Shown here: piece by piece, positions 1 through 8,513 of the stretch
Layout of the letters: each line of letters starts with the position of its first letter
Numbering within the stretch: the stretch's first letter is position 1
Source: CAIPAT01 sp041665605
GTDB lineage: Bacteria; Verrucomicrobiota; Lentisphaeria; Victivallales; Victivallaceae
NCBI GenBank assembly: GCA_041665605.1
Contig: JBAYIO010000003.1
Span: 41,721 to 105,720, forward strand
Length of the DNA: 64,000 nt
Direction of reading: 5' to 3'
The notes under the pieces: model-generated
Database searches by the model: none
Told to the model about the DNA's origin: nothing
Seen by the model: only the letters and a program-made list of their open reading frames with translations
Program-made: the position numbers and the translations under genes

Positions 1-1281
1 GTCAACAATCACCACCCCCGACGGGATCGTGCGCAGCAGGGCGTTCGCTTTCTTCTGCGCCTGTTTACGCAGATACGAAACACACATCGGCGCCTCCGCT
101 TTCGCATTAAGCAAAGCGAGGGCAAAATTTCTGCATGTTTCATAACCGCAGCCGCCGCAGTTCAGTTCGTCCTCCCGGCAGTTTTTGCCGATGCTCTTCA
201 GCGCCAGCGTTATTTCATGCATTCCGGCAGGCGCGTCAATCACCGCGCTGACGGGAAATTCCGCGTCAATGCCGCATGCGGCCGGCCGGTGTATATTGGC
301 CGGTATTTTTACATTTTCGAGTATCCGCAGTCTTGCCGTCAGCCCGGATGCGGCATGCTCGGTGCACGGCCCCTGGATGCAGCCGCCGTGACAGGTCAGG
401 GTTTCAATGAAAACCGGCATGGTGATATCCTCCAGCCGCACCTGTTCCAGTTCCTGCCTGATATTGGCGATTCCGGCCAGGGTGATGAACCTGACTGCGT
501 CCGGAAGCCGGTGCGCTTTGATTGTTTCGATCATGCCGCCTTCAACCGGGTAAATCGCGCCTTCCTCCGCCGGATGCGGCACAAAATGATCATTATCATC
601 GCCGGTCAGCAGCGGCAGCACAATTTTCTCCATCGCCAGCCAGCGTTTCAATTCAGCAAAGGTCATCGCCAGCCGCATCAGTTGCGGATTGCGGTCGGCC
701 TCATTCTTTTTGGCGACGCACGGGCCGATAAAAACAACTTGCGCCGAATCGCCGAACCACCCTTTCAGCATTTTGCAATGGGTCAGCGCCGGCGACAGCA
801 TCCTGGTGATCGCGGCTGCCGTATGCGGCTGATACCGGCATAGATAATCCACTGCCGCCGGACAGGCCGAAGATATCGCCAGCCCATGCTTGAGCCGCCG
901 CAAATCACCGGCAACCGCCTCCGATACCGCCTGTGCGCCCAGCGCGGTTTCGCTGACTCCGGCAAAGCCTAGCCGGCGCAGCCCGGCAATCATCTGGCGC
1001 GGACTGACTCCGGCAAATTCATTCACCCACGACGGCGCCAGCGAAACGTAGACGTCAGCCGTCCACGCCACCAGATCCCGGACGTTCTCAAGATCATCGC
1101 GGACCCGTTTGGCGTGCACCGGACAAATCGCAACGCAACCGCCGCAGCCGACACAAAGTTCAGACATGACCGTCGCATGGCCTCTTTCAACTTTGATCGC
1201 CTTTACCGGGCAGTGGCGGACACATTTGTAACAGTCCTGGCATTCCGCCTCAATTGTATAAATTGGATAATTGCTTTTCAC
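1..1281 (-). CDS. HydS-like sensory [FeFe]-hydrogenase protein with PAS start (3' truncated by window)
   Basis: The gene runs off the left edge; 427 codons are visible from a GTG at 1281. Two 4Fe-4S ferredoxin motifs come first (Cys14/17/20/24 and Cys43/46/49/53). A hydrogenase large-subunit domain follows, with the H-cluster cysteines in SSACPAAV, FIGPCVAKK and TCHGGCIQGPC. Next is a second Fe-S domain (CGGCGYETC) and the start of a PAS domain (LLRTIPSGVVIVD). In catalytic enzymes the first motif is TSCCP; here the proton-relay Cys is Ala, as in group C sensory enzymes (family knowledge). These proteins are thought to sense H2 and signal through a PAS/phosphatase partner, which would lie beyond base 1. 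The GTG start is preceded by a G-rich stretch; a TTG six bases upstream is the alternative. The upstream region carries palindromic sites. Confidence 0.85.
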   Translation of the reverse strand, partial: MKSNYPIYTIEAECQDCYKCVRHCPVKAIKVERGHATVMSELCVGCGGCVAICPVHAKRVRDDLENVRDLVAWTADVYVSLAPSWVNEFAGVSPRQMIAGLRRLGFAGVSETALGAQAVSEAVAGDLRRLKHGLAISSACPAAVDYLCRYQPHTAAAITRMLSPALTHCKMLKGWFGDSAQVVFIGPCVAKKNEADRNPQLMRLAMTFAELKRWLAMEKIVLPLLTGDDNDHFVPHPAEEGAIYPVEGGMIETIKAHRLPDAVRFITLAGIANIRQELEQVRLEDITMPVFIETLTCHGGCIQGPCTEHAASGLTARLRILENVKIPANIHRPAACGIDAEFPVSAVIDAPAGMHEITLALKSIGKNCREDELNCGGCGYETCRNFALALLNAKAEAPMCVSYLRKQAQKKANALLRTIPSGVVIVD

Positions 1282-1330
1282 CGCCAACCCCGCCAATTGA
1301 TTCGTAACAGTTTATTGTAATATTTGCTCA

Positions 1331-1383
1331 ATTAATACTTTTATATTAATTATAAATCACTAATTAATACTTTTATATTAATT
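1331..1383. promoter_or_regulatory. Two direct-repeat palindromic operators (ATTAATA-N6-TATTAAT)
   Basis: A 20-bp palindrome ATTAATA-N6-TATTAAT occurs at 1331-1350 and again at 1363-1382. The two copies are identical, including the spacer, and are 32 bp apart (about three helical turns). A related half-site (AGTATTAATTATAAT) follows near 1388. The sites lie 50-100 bp upstream of the hydrogenase-sensor start at 1281, inside an otherwise gene-free AT-rich stretch. Same-face spacing suggests a cooperative dimeric repressor or activator; the protein is unknown. Confidence 0.6.
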
Positions 1384-1430
1384 GAATAGTATTAATTATA
1401 ATCTATCTGCAATAAATGTCAAGAGGCATA

Positions 1431-1458
1431 AATATTAAAATATTGATATTTTAATATT
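1431..1458. repeat. Perfect 13-bp inverted repeat
   Basis: The arms at 1431-1443 (AATATTAAAATAT) and 1446-1458 (ATATTTTAATATT) are exact reverse complements separated by TG. The element lies between the divergent hydrogenase-sensor and inositol-monophosphatase genes. It may be an operator or an AT-rich cruciform. It has no GC stem or flanking T-run suited to a terminator. Confidence 0.5.
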
Positions 1459-1613
1459 AATTGATAAAAAATGAACTTATTCCGTCATATTAAAGAAGCA
1501 AAACAGTTATCGGACTATTCATTGCATTCGGCGACCAAAAGTCTATATTGATACTGATTTTGCAAAAAAAACGGCTTACGCCATGGGCTGAGCCAATATA
1601 CCGGCAGGGAATA

Positions 1614-2381
1614 ATGATTGAATTTATCAAAGAAATCGCACGGCAGGCTGGCGCTACGGCGCTGGAGGAAATGAAAAGGCTGGACGCGTCCAGGGTTCAC
1701 GCCAAGGGCACCGATAAGGATATGGTCACGGAAGTCGACCGGATGATTGAAGATCAACTGATCGCCGCGATCCATAGCAGGTTTCCGGAACATGACATTT
1801 ACGGGGAGGAAACCGGACGGAGCGGCAGCGGCAGTGAATTCTGCTGGATCATTGACCCGATCGACGGAACCACTTCATATATTCACCAGACCCCGTATTT
1901 TTCAATTTCTATCGGCTTGCAGCGGAACGGCGAAAATATTGCCGGAGCGGTTTACGCGCCGAAACTCGGGGAATTGTTCTGGGCGGAAAAGGGCAGGGGG
2001 GCGTTCCTGAACGGCGAACGGATCAGAGTGTCGCCGCGGAATGTTCTCGGACAGTCGCTGGTGGCCACCGGTTTTGCCTGCATCCGCGCCGGCTTGAAAG
2101 AGAACAACCTCAAGTATTTTACCCGGATCATGCCGGACATCCGCGACATCCGCCGCTGCGGTTCGGCGGCGGTGGATCTGGCTTACGTCGCCTGCGGCAG
2201 ATATGACGGCTTCTGGGAAATGAGCCTGAACATTTATGACGTCGCCGCCGGAGTGCTGCTGGTGGAGGAAGCGGGCGGCACAGTCTCCGACATGTCCGGC
2301 GGAAAGAGTTTTCCGGAACAGGGCATCGTTGCATCCAACGGCCTGATTCATGACAAATTTCTAAGCTATTTCAAGGGATAA
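1614..2381 (+). CDS. Inositol monophosphatase family protein
   Basis: The 255-aa cytosolic enzyme is predicted to hydrolyse inositol-1-phosphate or a related sugar phosphate in a Mg-dependent reaction. Family motifs are GEETG (metal-binding Glu), WIIDPIDGTTSY (DPIDGT signature) and NIYDVAAGVLLVEEAGG (the WDxAAG-like C-terminal metal and substrate site). Length fits the family. I chose ATG 1614 because GCAGGGA lies just upstream and the protein then begins as family members do; an in-frame ATG at 1548 would add 22 residues without a convincing ribosome site. It is divergent from the hydrogenase sensor. Substrate could equally be fructose bisphosphate or histidinol phosphate. Confidence 0.9.
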   Translation: MIEFIKEIARQAGATALEEMKRLDASRVHAKGTDKDMVTEVDRMIEDQLIAAIHSRFPEHDIYGEETGRSGSGSEFCWIIDPIDGTTSYIHQTPYFSISIGLQRNGENIAGAVYAPKLGELFWAEKGRGAFLNGERIRVSPRNVLGQSLVATGFACIRAGLKENNLKYFTRIMPDIRDIRRCGSAAVDLAYVACGRYDGFWEMSLNIYDVAAGVLLVEEAGGTVSDMSGGKSFPEQGIVASNGLIHDKFLSYFKG

Positions 2382-2525
2382 GGAAGAGAGGCTTGAAGCC
2401 AGAAAGTATCCGGAAAAGCAGCCGGAATGTGACGCATAAAAAGCATCATGACCATGCACCGTTTCCCGCAGGGACGAGCCAGGCTGCATCCGATGGCGGT
2501 ATTTTGAAATTGGTACTAGGTTAGC

Positions 2526-2984
2526 TCAACTGATATTGACGACCTGCCAACTGCTTTCGGGGTCCCGGCCCGGCATCTCCAGGCCGGCGTAAACTTCCCA
2601 CAAATGCCGGGCGAAATTGCCGTTGAAAGAAGGCTGGCATTCTTCCGGGATTGTAAAGGAATACTCCCATTCGTATTCCTCATTGGCGTCAAGCCGCTGC
2701 GGACCGTCAACGGTATAGTCTTTCACATAATTGTCATGGGTGTGCTCAATATTAATGCAGTCCAGTTGCTGCGAGGTCATGTTCTGAAACTCATAATTCG
2801 GGATTTCAACTTCTTCAAAAGACCTGACTTTCAGATAAACCCGGTCTATGTTTATCGGTTCAGCGCCGACAAACGCCCGGATGACAACCTGGATTTCATC
2901 GCCCCGCGGACCGCCGTCGCATTCGATTACAATTTTGGCCCATCCGCCCGTCAGGGTATTCTTAAGCTTGGCAAAAAAGCTCAT
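2526..2984 (-). CDS. Spo0M-like / arrestin-fold protein
   Basis: The 152-aa soluble protein begins MSFFAKLKNTLTGG and contains GEPINIDRVYLKVRS-type strands, then WEYSFTIPEECQPSF and a GRDPESSWQVVNI end. This pattern (strand-rich, short N-terminal amphipathic segment, E-Y-x-F-x-I-P) resembles Bacillus sporulation-control protein Spo0M and other arrestin-like scaffolds. Start 2984 has an excellent site (AAGGAG, 7-nt spacing); a longer frame to 3068 lacks one. It is downstream of ruvC on the same strand. Its role here is unknown; Spo0M homologues occur in non-sporulating bacteria. Confidence 0.6.
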   Translation of the reverse strand: MSFFAKLKNTLTGGWAKIVIECDGGPRGDEIQVVIRAFVGAEPINIDRVYLKVRSFEEVEIPNYEFQNMTSQQLDCINIEHTHDNYVKDYTVDGPQRLDANEEYEWEYSFTIPEECQPSFNGNFARHLWEVYAGLEMPGRDPESSWQVVNIS

Positions 2985-3105
2985 AGCCGGACTCCTTGCT
3001 TTAATATGTTCTCCACTGCAATTATGAATATCATTACATAAAGCTTTTTCAATAGCGCCAATGCGCAATACGGGATTTTATGTTCAAAAAATATGCGTTG
3101 ACCGG

Positions 3106-3615
3106 TTAAAGCGGCTTCGGCAGCAGCATGGAGAGTTCGGGACGGATTGCGACCTGGCCGTGGCACAGCGCCAGCGAAAGCGCATCGGTCGAATCCAGCG
3201 GGATGTCGGCGACATTCAGCCGGAATGACGCCGCCATCATTGCGGCGACCTGCTCTTTTGACGCCGAACCGTTGCCGACCGCGGCGCGTTTGGCGTTTTT
3301 CGGGGAGTAGGCATAGACTGGAATCCCGTTTTCGGCGAGCACGGTCAGGATCGCCCCGCGGGCCATGCCCAGGATGATCAGGGTGTTGACGTTCTTGCCG
3401 TAGAACGGCTGTTCGATGGAGGCGACCTCGGGTTTGAAGGTGGAAACCAGTTCGCGAATGCCGCCCGCCAGGCGGAGCAGGCATTCGCAATGAGTCAGTT
3501 TCGGGCTGTTCCGGATGACCCCGCAATCAATGATCGACGCCTTGTCGGCGGAAGTCATGCTGATGACGCCGTAGCCGGTGCATCGGATGGCGGGGTCTAT
3601 GCCGAGAATTATCAT
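3106..3615 (-). CDS. ruvC: Crossover junction endodeoxyribonuclease RuvC
   Basis: The 169-aa enzyme resolves Holliday junctions with RuvAB during recombination repair. Visible signatures are the N-terminal catalytic Asp in GIDPAIRCTGYGVI, the Glu in SIEQPFYGKN, the K/E-rich ASKEQVAAM segment and the C-terminal DALSLALCH acidic pair. These are the four acidic residues of the RNase H-like fold. Length matches the family. It lies just downstream of the yebC-family gene on the same strand, the common yebC-ruvC arrangement, with two hairpins in the intervening 101 bp. Confidence 0.96.
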   Translation of the reverse strand: MIILGIDPAIRCTGYGVISMTSADKASIIDCGVIRNSPKLTHCECLLRLAGGIRELVSTFKPEVASIEQPFYGKNVNTLIILGMARGAILTVLAENGIPVYAYSPKNAKRAAVGNGSASKEQVAAMMAASFRLNVADIPLDSTDALSLALCHGQVAIRPELSMLLPKPL

Positions 3616-3634
3616 CAGTTCAGCCAGTCCTGAC

Positions 3635-3685
3635 TTCCGCAGTCATGCGGAAATTGTATGTTAAGTTGTTTGTATTAAACAACTT
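3635..3685 (-). promoter_or_regulatory. Two hairpins between yebC-family gene and ruvC
   Basis: AAGTTGTTT (3663-3671) and AAACAACTT (3677-3685) form a 9-bp stem. TTCCGCA-GTCA-TGCGGAA (about 3635-3652) forms a 7-bp stem. Neither has a clear T-run in the direction of transcription (minus). They look more like attenuation or processing structures than a strong terminator. Confidence 0.35.
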
Positions 3686-3716
3686 GCATTGTCCAGTTCC
3701 AGGAATATGAAAAGCT

Positions 3717-4478
3717 CTAATTGCCTTCGGCGTCGAGCTGTTCGAGGATATCCGGGTCAATTTCGCTGTTATAGGTGACGTTCTGAACGTCATCCAGGTC
3801 TTCCAGCTTGTCAATCATCCTGAGCACCTGACGGGCTACGTTGATGTCTTTGATTTCGACGACGTTTTCCGGCTTCTGCATGAGCTCGGCTTCTTCGGTC
3901 TTGATGCCGACGTCGGCGAGGGCTTTGGTCACGGCTTCGAAACAGTCGGTCGGGCCCCAGATTTCGGCGACATCTTCGTCCACTTCAATGTCTTCGGCGC
4001 CGGCGTCGAGCACAATATCCATCAGTTTGTTTTCATCGGCGTCGGGCCCGGTGATGACAAAATGAGCTTTGCGGTGGAACATCCAGCTAACCGCGCCGGA
4101 GCCGGCCATATTGCCGTTGCAGCGGTCGAAAACCATGCGCACTTCGCTGGCGGAACGGTTCCGGTTGTCGGTCAGGCATTCGACTTTGAATGCGACGCCG
4201 CCCGGGCCGTAGCCTTCGTATACCAGTTCTTCGTAATTGACGTCGCCGAGTTCGCCGCAGCCTTTTTTGATGGCGCGGTCAATATTGACATTCGGCATAT
4301 TGGAGGCTTTGGCGGCCAGCAACGCGGCGCGCAACCGCGGATTGGCGTTGGCGTCGCCGCCGCCGAGTTTGGCGGCAACCATGATTTCCTTGCCGATACG
4401 CGAGAAAATCTTGCCCTTTTTCTTGTCGGTCGCGGCCTTCTTATGCTTTATGTTTGCCCACTTACTATGTCCTGACAT
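3717..4478 (-). CDS. YebC/PmpR family DNA-binding transcriptional regulator / translation factor
   Basis: The 253-aa protein begins MSGHSKWANIKHKKAATDKKKGKIFSRIGKEI, diagnostic of the YebC (TACO1) family. It continues with NPRLRAALLAAKASNMPNVNIDRAIKKG and YEGYGPGGVAFKVECLTDNRNR, all family blocks. Members are described as transcriptional regulators and, more recently, as factors that help ribosomes through proline-rich stretches. It sits directly upstream of ruvC on the minus strand. Length is typical. Confidence 0.96.
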   Translation of the reverse strand: MSGHSKWANIKHKKAATDKKKGKIFSRIGKEIMVAAKLGGGDANANPRLRAALLAAKASNMPNVNIDRAIKKGCGELGDVNYEELVYEGYGPGGVAFKVECLTDNRNRSASEVRMVFDRCNGNMAGSGAVSWMFHRKAHFVITGPDADENKLMDIVLDAGAEDIEVDEDVAEIWGPTDCFEAVTKALADVGIKTEEAELMQKPENVVEIKDINVARQVLRMIDKLEDLDDVQNVTYNSEIDPDILEQLDAEGN

Positions 4479-4718
4479 ATCTACCTCATTTTTGATTTTT
4501 TGTAAAAATATGTAATCAATACTTTAATCTCGTTTTATTAACAGTTCAAATGAAATGTGTTAAGACAATCACGAGAAAATTAAATTTTCAATCCTGCCCC
4601 GAATCCCGGTTCCGCATTTCCCGTTTCCCCGCTTTCAATTGTAAATTTCCAGTCAGGCTTAACCACAGAGGCACAGCGCCACGGAGAAAGCATTTTTTTT
4701 CATTTTAGAACAACCATT

Positions 4719-5050
4719 CCTGCTATTAATATGTCGCTCCTCTGGAGCTGTATTCTGAATTGCCGGTTTTCATTCTGACTTTCCCATTTTGGACATTTTG
4801 GACAGCCAATAACCTCATTCTGGACAGCCGACGCCTGCTATTAATATGTTGCTCCTCTGGAGCTGAATTCTGAATTTCCGGTTTTCATTCTGACTTTCCC
4901 ATTTTGGACATTTTGGACAGCCAATAACCTCATTCTGGACAGCCGTCCGGTACGGACGGCACTACAACAAAACCATTCTGGACAGCCGACTCCTGCTATT
5001 AATATGTCGCTCCTCTGGAGCTGTATTCTGAATTGCCGGTTTTCATTCTG
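4719..5050. repeat. 112-bp repeat, two full copies plus a 59-bp partial
   Basis: Copies lie at 4719-4830 and 4834-4945, nearly identical over 112 bp. A third copy at 4992-5050 carries only the first 59 bp. Each starts CCTGCTATTAATATG and includes GCTCCTCTGGAGC, an inverted repeat, and TTTTGGACATTTTGGACAGCC. Between copies 2 and 3 is a GC-rich palindrome. Confidence 0.85.
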
Positions 5051-5107
5051 CCATCTGATTTCCTGTTTCTTAATTTCCCATTTTCCACTTTCAATTGTCT
5101 TTCGCCA

Positions 5108-5587
5108 ACTCCGACACTTTGGAGTGTCGTTGAGCACAATGCTTTTCGACTTTCTCGCTTTTCTCGCTTTTCTCTCCCGCATTCGCGGGACCCGCAAACG
5201 GGGCACACCCCCGCATTCGCGGGCTTCCTCACTCCGACACTTTGGAGACCTGTTGAGCACAATGCTTTTCGACTTTCTCGCTTTCCACTTTTCTCGCTTT
5301 CCACTTTTCTCGCTTTCCACTTTTCTCGCTTTCCACTTTTCTCGCTTTTCTCGCTCCCGCATTCGCGGGCTTCCTCACTCCGACACTTTGGAGTGTCGTC
5401 GAGCATAATGATTTTCAATGTTAACAAACATTTTGGACAATCTGGACACTCCTGTGCAGAACATTTCCGGTGTCGCGCTCTCGCTCTGCGAGAGAGGTTC
5501 CGATCCCACGTCCGGCACGGACGGCACTACAACAAAACCATTTTGGACAACCAATTCCGATACTTTAGAGTGTCGTTGAGCACAACG
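5108..5587. repeat. Dispersed hairpin repeat (CGACACT-TTGG-AGTGTCG), four copies
   Basis: Copies start at about 5108, 5231, 5377 and 5552. Each has (A)CTCCGACACTTTGGAG followed by TTGAGCACAATG or a close variant. Copies 1 and 3 have the complete 7-bp stem with a TTGG loop; copy 2 has lost the 3' arm (GACC), and copy 4 changes the left arm to CGATACT, leaving one G-U pair. The first two continue into CTTTTCGACTTTCTCGC. Confidence 0.75.
5277..5340. repeat. Four perfect 16-bp tandem repeats
   Basis: The unit CTCGCTTTCCACTTTT occurs four times without change in 5277-5340, followed by degenerate CTCGCTTTT units. The tract is strongly strand-asymmetric (pyrimidine-rich on plus) and may be prone to slippage. 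Confidence 0.9.
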
Positions 5588-5623
5588 GTTAAACATTTCG
5601 GACACCACATCTGCACATTTTGG

Positions 5624-5748
5624 ACATCCCTGCGCCAGCAGAATAAACCGTCCCGCCGTCCGTCCCGCAGTCGCGGGAGACATCCCTGCGCCAGCAGAAT
5701 AAACCGTCCCGCCGTCCGTCCCGCAGTCGCGGGAGACATCCCTGCGCC
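5624..5748. repeat. 56-bp tandem repeat, two perfect copies plus 13 bp
   Basis: Copies at 5624-5679 and 5680-5735 are identical, and a third begins ACATCCCTGCGCC at 5736. Each holds a CCCGC-AGTC-GCGGG stem and CCGTCCCGCCGTCCG. The copies are contiguous, so this is a minisatellite and not a spaced CRISPR-type array. Confidence 0.9.
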
Positions 5749-5786
5749 GGAGTTTTCTTCTGAATATTTGCTTTCCTGCTTTATAA

Positions 5787-5836
5787 TTTTCAACTTTCAA
5801 TTGTGATAGTCCTTACATATATAGTAGTTTTGTCAA
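5787..5836. repeat. Left copy of ~50-bp direct repeat bracketing 5.8-8.3 kb
   Basis: The block TTTTCAACTTTCAATT is followed by a variable centre and TATATAGTAGTTTTGTCAA. A second copy in the same orientation lies at 8253-8303 with TATATAGTGGTTTTGTCAA. Between them lie the glycosylase-like gene and the minus-strand trio, so the pair may mark the ends of a module. No transposase or integrase gene is visible. Confidence 0.5.
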
Positions 5837-6025
5837 TGAAAAAATCGGCAAAGTATTTATCAGCAGAAATTTAAGCCATTAAAATGTAGATTTATTTTTA
5901 TCGCAAAGATACGAAAAGCAGCCCAAGTAACTTCCTGTTAAGTTGAATTCATTTCAATTATGAAATATACTATGATGTTTGGGGAATTTTTTCTATAGCA
6001 CATTCATTATCAGGAGGAGTGTTCG

Positions 6026-6733
6026 ATGACAAAGCAAGAGCAATATTTGGAGCTTGTTCAGGATCGGAAGAAATATAAATTCCCCAAAGGATTACTTAAT
6101 CCATCTGAAATTCTTGGGGGGGAATATGACTGTGATCATGTGGAGCCATTTGCAAGATGGCAAGGAAACCTTGATGCAGAAATCTTTTTGATAGGACAGG
6201 ATTTTGGTGGAAGTAAATTCTTTGTTGAAAATAAAGGTGATAATAAGCCAAGTAGTTATACCAACAAGAAATTAATGTTGCTTTTTAAACAAATTGATGC
6301 GGGCATTGACTTAGGGAGTTCTAATTCGCCCAATACTAGTGCACCGGTTTTTTTAACTAATGCTATTGTTGGCATTGTTGATGCTGATGGGAAAGCCCAA
6401 ACAAAAGATAAGATTAAAGAAGAGTGGATTAGAAGAAGTGCATTAGATTTTATTGAGCCTCTGCTAAGCATAGTTCAACCCAAGATAATAATTGCTATGG
6501 GGAAAGTCTCGTTTCTGTGTTTAGCATATATTTATCCTGAGGCCATAAACATTCCAAGAACGTTCAAGCTTGAAGAGTGGGTTGCAAAAGAGCCGCCAAT
6601 ATGTGTTGATAAGAAATATATTTTTCCCGTATCTCATTGTAGTCCAGTAAATAGGAACTGGAAGTGGGAACAACAATGTAAAGATTGGGGTAGAGTAGCT
6701 CCGTATTTTAAATGTGATATTGGCATGAACTGA
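6026..6733 (+). CDS. Uracil-DNA glycosylase superfamily protein
   Basis: The 235-aa soluble protein has the UDG-superfamily layout: an N-terminal nucleotide-pocket motif IFLIGQDFGG (about residues 53-62, matching GQDWG-type members), a central FLTNAI and KIIIAMGKVSF strand block, and a C-terminal HCSPVNRNWKWEQQCKDW motif. It would excise a damaged or non-standard base or bind such DNA. The start follows an excellent GGAGGAG site. It is AT-rich like the island around it and ends one base from the convergent 223-aa gene. UDG-fold proteins also occur in phage-defence loci, so repair and defence are both open. Confidence 0.7.
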   Translation: MTKQEQYLELVQDRKKYKFPKGLLNPSEILGGEYDCDHVEPFARWQGNLDAEIFLIGQDFGGSKFFVENKGDNKPSSYTNKKLMLLFKQIDAGIDLGSSNSPNTSAPVFLTNAIVGIVDADGKAQTKDKIKEEWIRRSALDFIEPLLSIVQPKIIIAMGKVSFLCLAYIYPEAINIPRTFKLEEWVAKEPPICVDKKYIFPVSHCSPVNRNWKWEQQCKDWGRVAPYFKCDIGMN

Positions 6734-7405
6734 TTAAATACTGTCCCACCTTGCGCTGATTTCTTCACATGCAGCCACAATGTCACTTAAGCAACGTTTG
6801 TAAGCTTTAGGCGCCATTCTTACTTTTTGGGTATGGACATCAACAACATAGCACTTTTTCGGGTCGACACTCTTGGGGCTGTCCTGCCCTTCAAGATGAA
6901 AGCGTAAAGCTGTTGCAACATATTCACACCCCTTGTCGTTGAGAGGGTATGTTTTGGGGAAATGCAACTTGACACCTCCTACGATTTTCCCAGTAATTTC
7001 GTCTCTTAGGATGGCATCAGGACGCATGGTTACTGAAACATCTCCAATTTCCAAAGATTGATCGGAGAAACTATCGGCACTTTCAATTTGCAGTCCATGT
7101 ATGTCTATCTCATCACTAACTTTCAAGAAACTCTCAATAGCTTCGGCTGAAAGTGCCCTGTCTTGTTCTGTGAATTCACTTCTGCCACTATTGGACAATA
7201 GCTCTTCAGCTCGTTCCATTGCTTCTGTATCACTGCTCATGCCTGATGTGAGATAATCAACAATTACATCACGCGCATCATTATACCTTGCTACTTTGAA
7301 AGTGCTTGGTGTTTTTTGATCTTTAATTATTTGCCTGCGGCGAGAAGGAGTTGCAGTCATATACTCCCCGAGTTTGTTTACAGAGAGTCTTTTGTCGCTT
7401 GCCAT
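6734..7405 (-). CDS. Unknown 223-aa protein, possible PD-(D/E)XK nuclease fold
   Basis: I do not recognise a named family. The N-terminus is basic with a helix-like KLGEYMTATPSRRRQIIKDQK segment. The C-terminal half has VTMRPDAILRD...GKIVGGVKLHF followed by Y-x-ATALRFHLEG, a spacing like the D...(E/Q)xK...Y pattern of RecB/Cas4-type nucleases (the usual E/Q of ExK would be Val here). The start has an AAGGA site. Its stop abuts the convergent glycosylase-like gene at 6733. It is probably last in a minus-strand set with the poly-Gln and three-TM genes, 58 bp upstream. The nuclease idea is low confidence. Confidence 0.7.
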   Translation of the reverse strand: MASDKRLSVNKLGEYMTATPSRRRQIIKDQKTPSTFKVARYNDARDVIVDYLTSGMSSDTEAMERAEELLSNSGRSEFTEQDRALSAEAIESFLKVSDEIDIHGLQIESADSFSDQSLEIGDVSVTMRPDAILRDEITGKIVGGVKLHFPKTYPLNDKGCEYVATALRFHLEGQDSPKSVDPKKCYVVDVHTQKVRMAPKAYKRCLSDIVAACEEISARWDSI

Positions 7406-7463
7406 TGCTTGTATCCTTGTAGCTATTGAGTATATACAAAAATCGCACTATCATTGTTTATAA

Positions 7464-8160
<697 letters not shown>

Positions 8161-8252
8161 AATTCCTCCAAACCAAAATCATAATTGTTTTCACTAAAAA
8201 GATACTACTATTTCTCGTTTTCGCAAGCCTTGATTATTTTTAATGAGTTTCC

Positions 8253-8303
8253 ATTTTCAACTTTCAATTATTGCTTGTCTTTCTATATATAGTGGTTTTG
8301 TCA
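8253..8303. repeat. Right copy of ~50-bp direct repeat
   Basis: This matches 5787-5836 in the same orientation: the TTTTCAACTTTCAATT start is identical and TATATAGTGGTTTTGTCAA differs by one base. The pair brackets the glycosylase-like gene and the minus-strand trio. Confidence 0.5.
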
Positions 8304-8461
8304 ACATAAATGGGAAAATTAAGTTCAAATAATGCATTTAAATGGATTTCAAAACTCATGTTCTCGGCGGCAAAAATCTGTTTGGTGGTTATTGAATGTC
8401 AATTTAACCGCAAAGGTATGCGCGGTTGCTATGCCTCTGTTGATACAGCTTATATTAGATC

Positions 8462-8513
8462 GTTTATAATTATGCAAGCGGTCTGACTTGCGGGGATGCC
8501 CGCAATTATAAAC
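8462..8513. ncRNA. Structured element, possible three-way junction
   Basis: GTTTATAATT (8462-8471) pairs perfectly with AATTATAAAC (8504-8513). Inside are GCAAG/CTTGC (8474-8478 with 8487-8491) and GCGGG-GATG-CCCGC (8490-8503); the last two share two bases, so they may be alternative or stacked. It lies about 470 bases upstream of the RT start. It could be part of an RT-associated RNA or a cruciform operator; strand and transcription are not determined. Confidence 0.35.

Larger units (their letters stand above)
4479..6025. other. Gene-free 1.5-kb nested repeat field
   Basis: No convincing gene is present. Frames of up to 257 codons exist but encode Lys/Arg- or Phe/Ser-rich repeats, overlap on both strands and follow the repeat periodicity. 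The stretch contains AACCACAGAGGCACAG-type sequence (about 4660), 112-bp, 56-bp and 16-bp tandem repeats, dispersed copies of TTTTGGACA-containing blocks, and short stems such as CCCGCATTCGCGGG and GCCGTCCG-GTA-CGGACGGC (4942-4960). It separates core genes from the AT-rich accessory island. Confidence 0.75.

Noticed and set aside
217..843. Plus-strand 208-aa ORF
   Set aside because: It is an antisense shadow of the hydrogenase-sensor gene, whose Fe-S and H-cluster motifs are unmistakable.
1..1281. Catalytic energy-converting hydrogenase
   Set aside because: The SSACP motif lacks the proton-relay Cys and a PAS domain follows; this fits a sensor.
5624..5748. Possible CRISPR array
   Set aside because: The 56-bp units are directly contiguous with no variable spacers and no cas genes are present.
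4841..5806. Overlapping ORFs of 88-257 codons on both strands
   Set aside because: They are made of repeat units, have biased Lys/Arg or Phe/Ser composition, overlap each other and lack ribosome sites.
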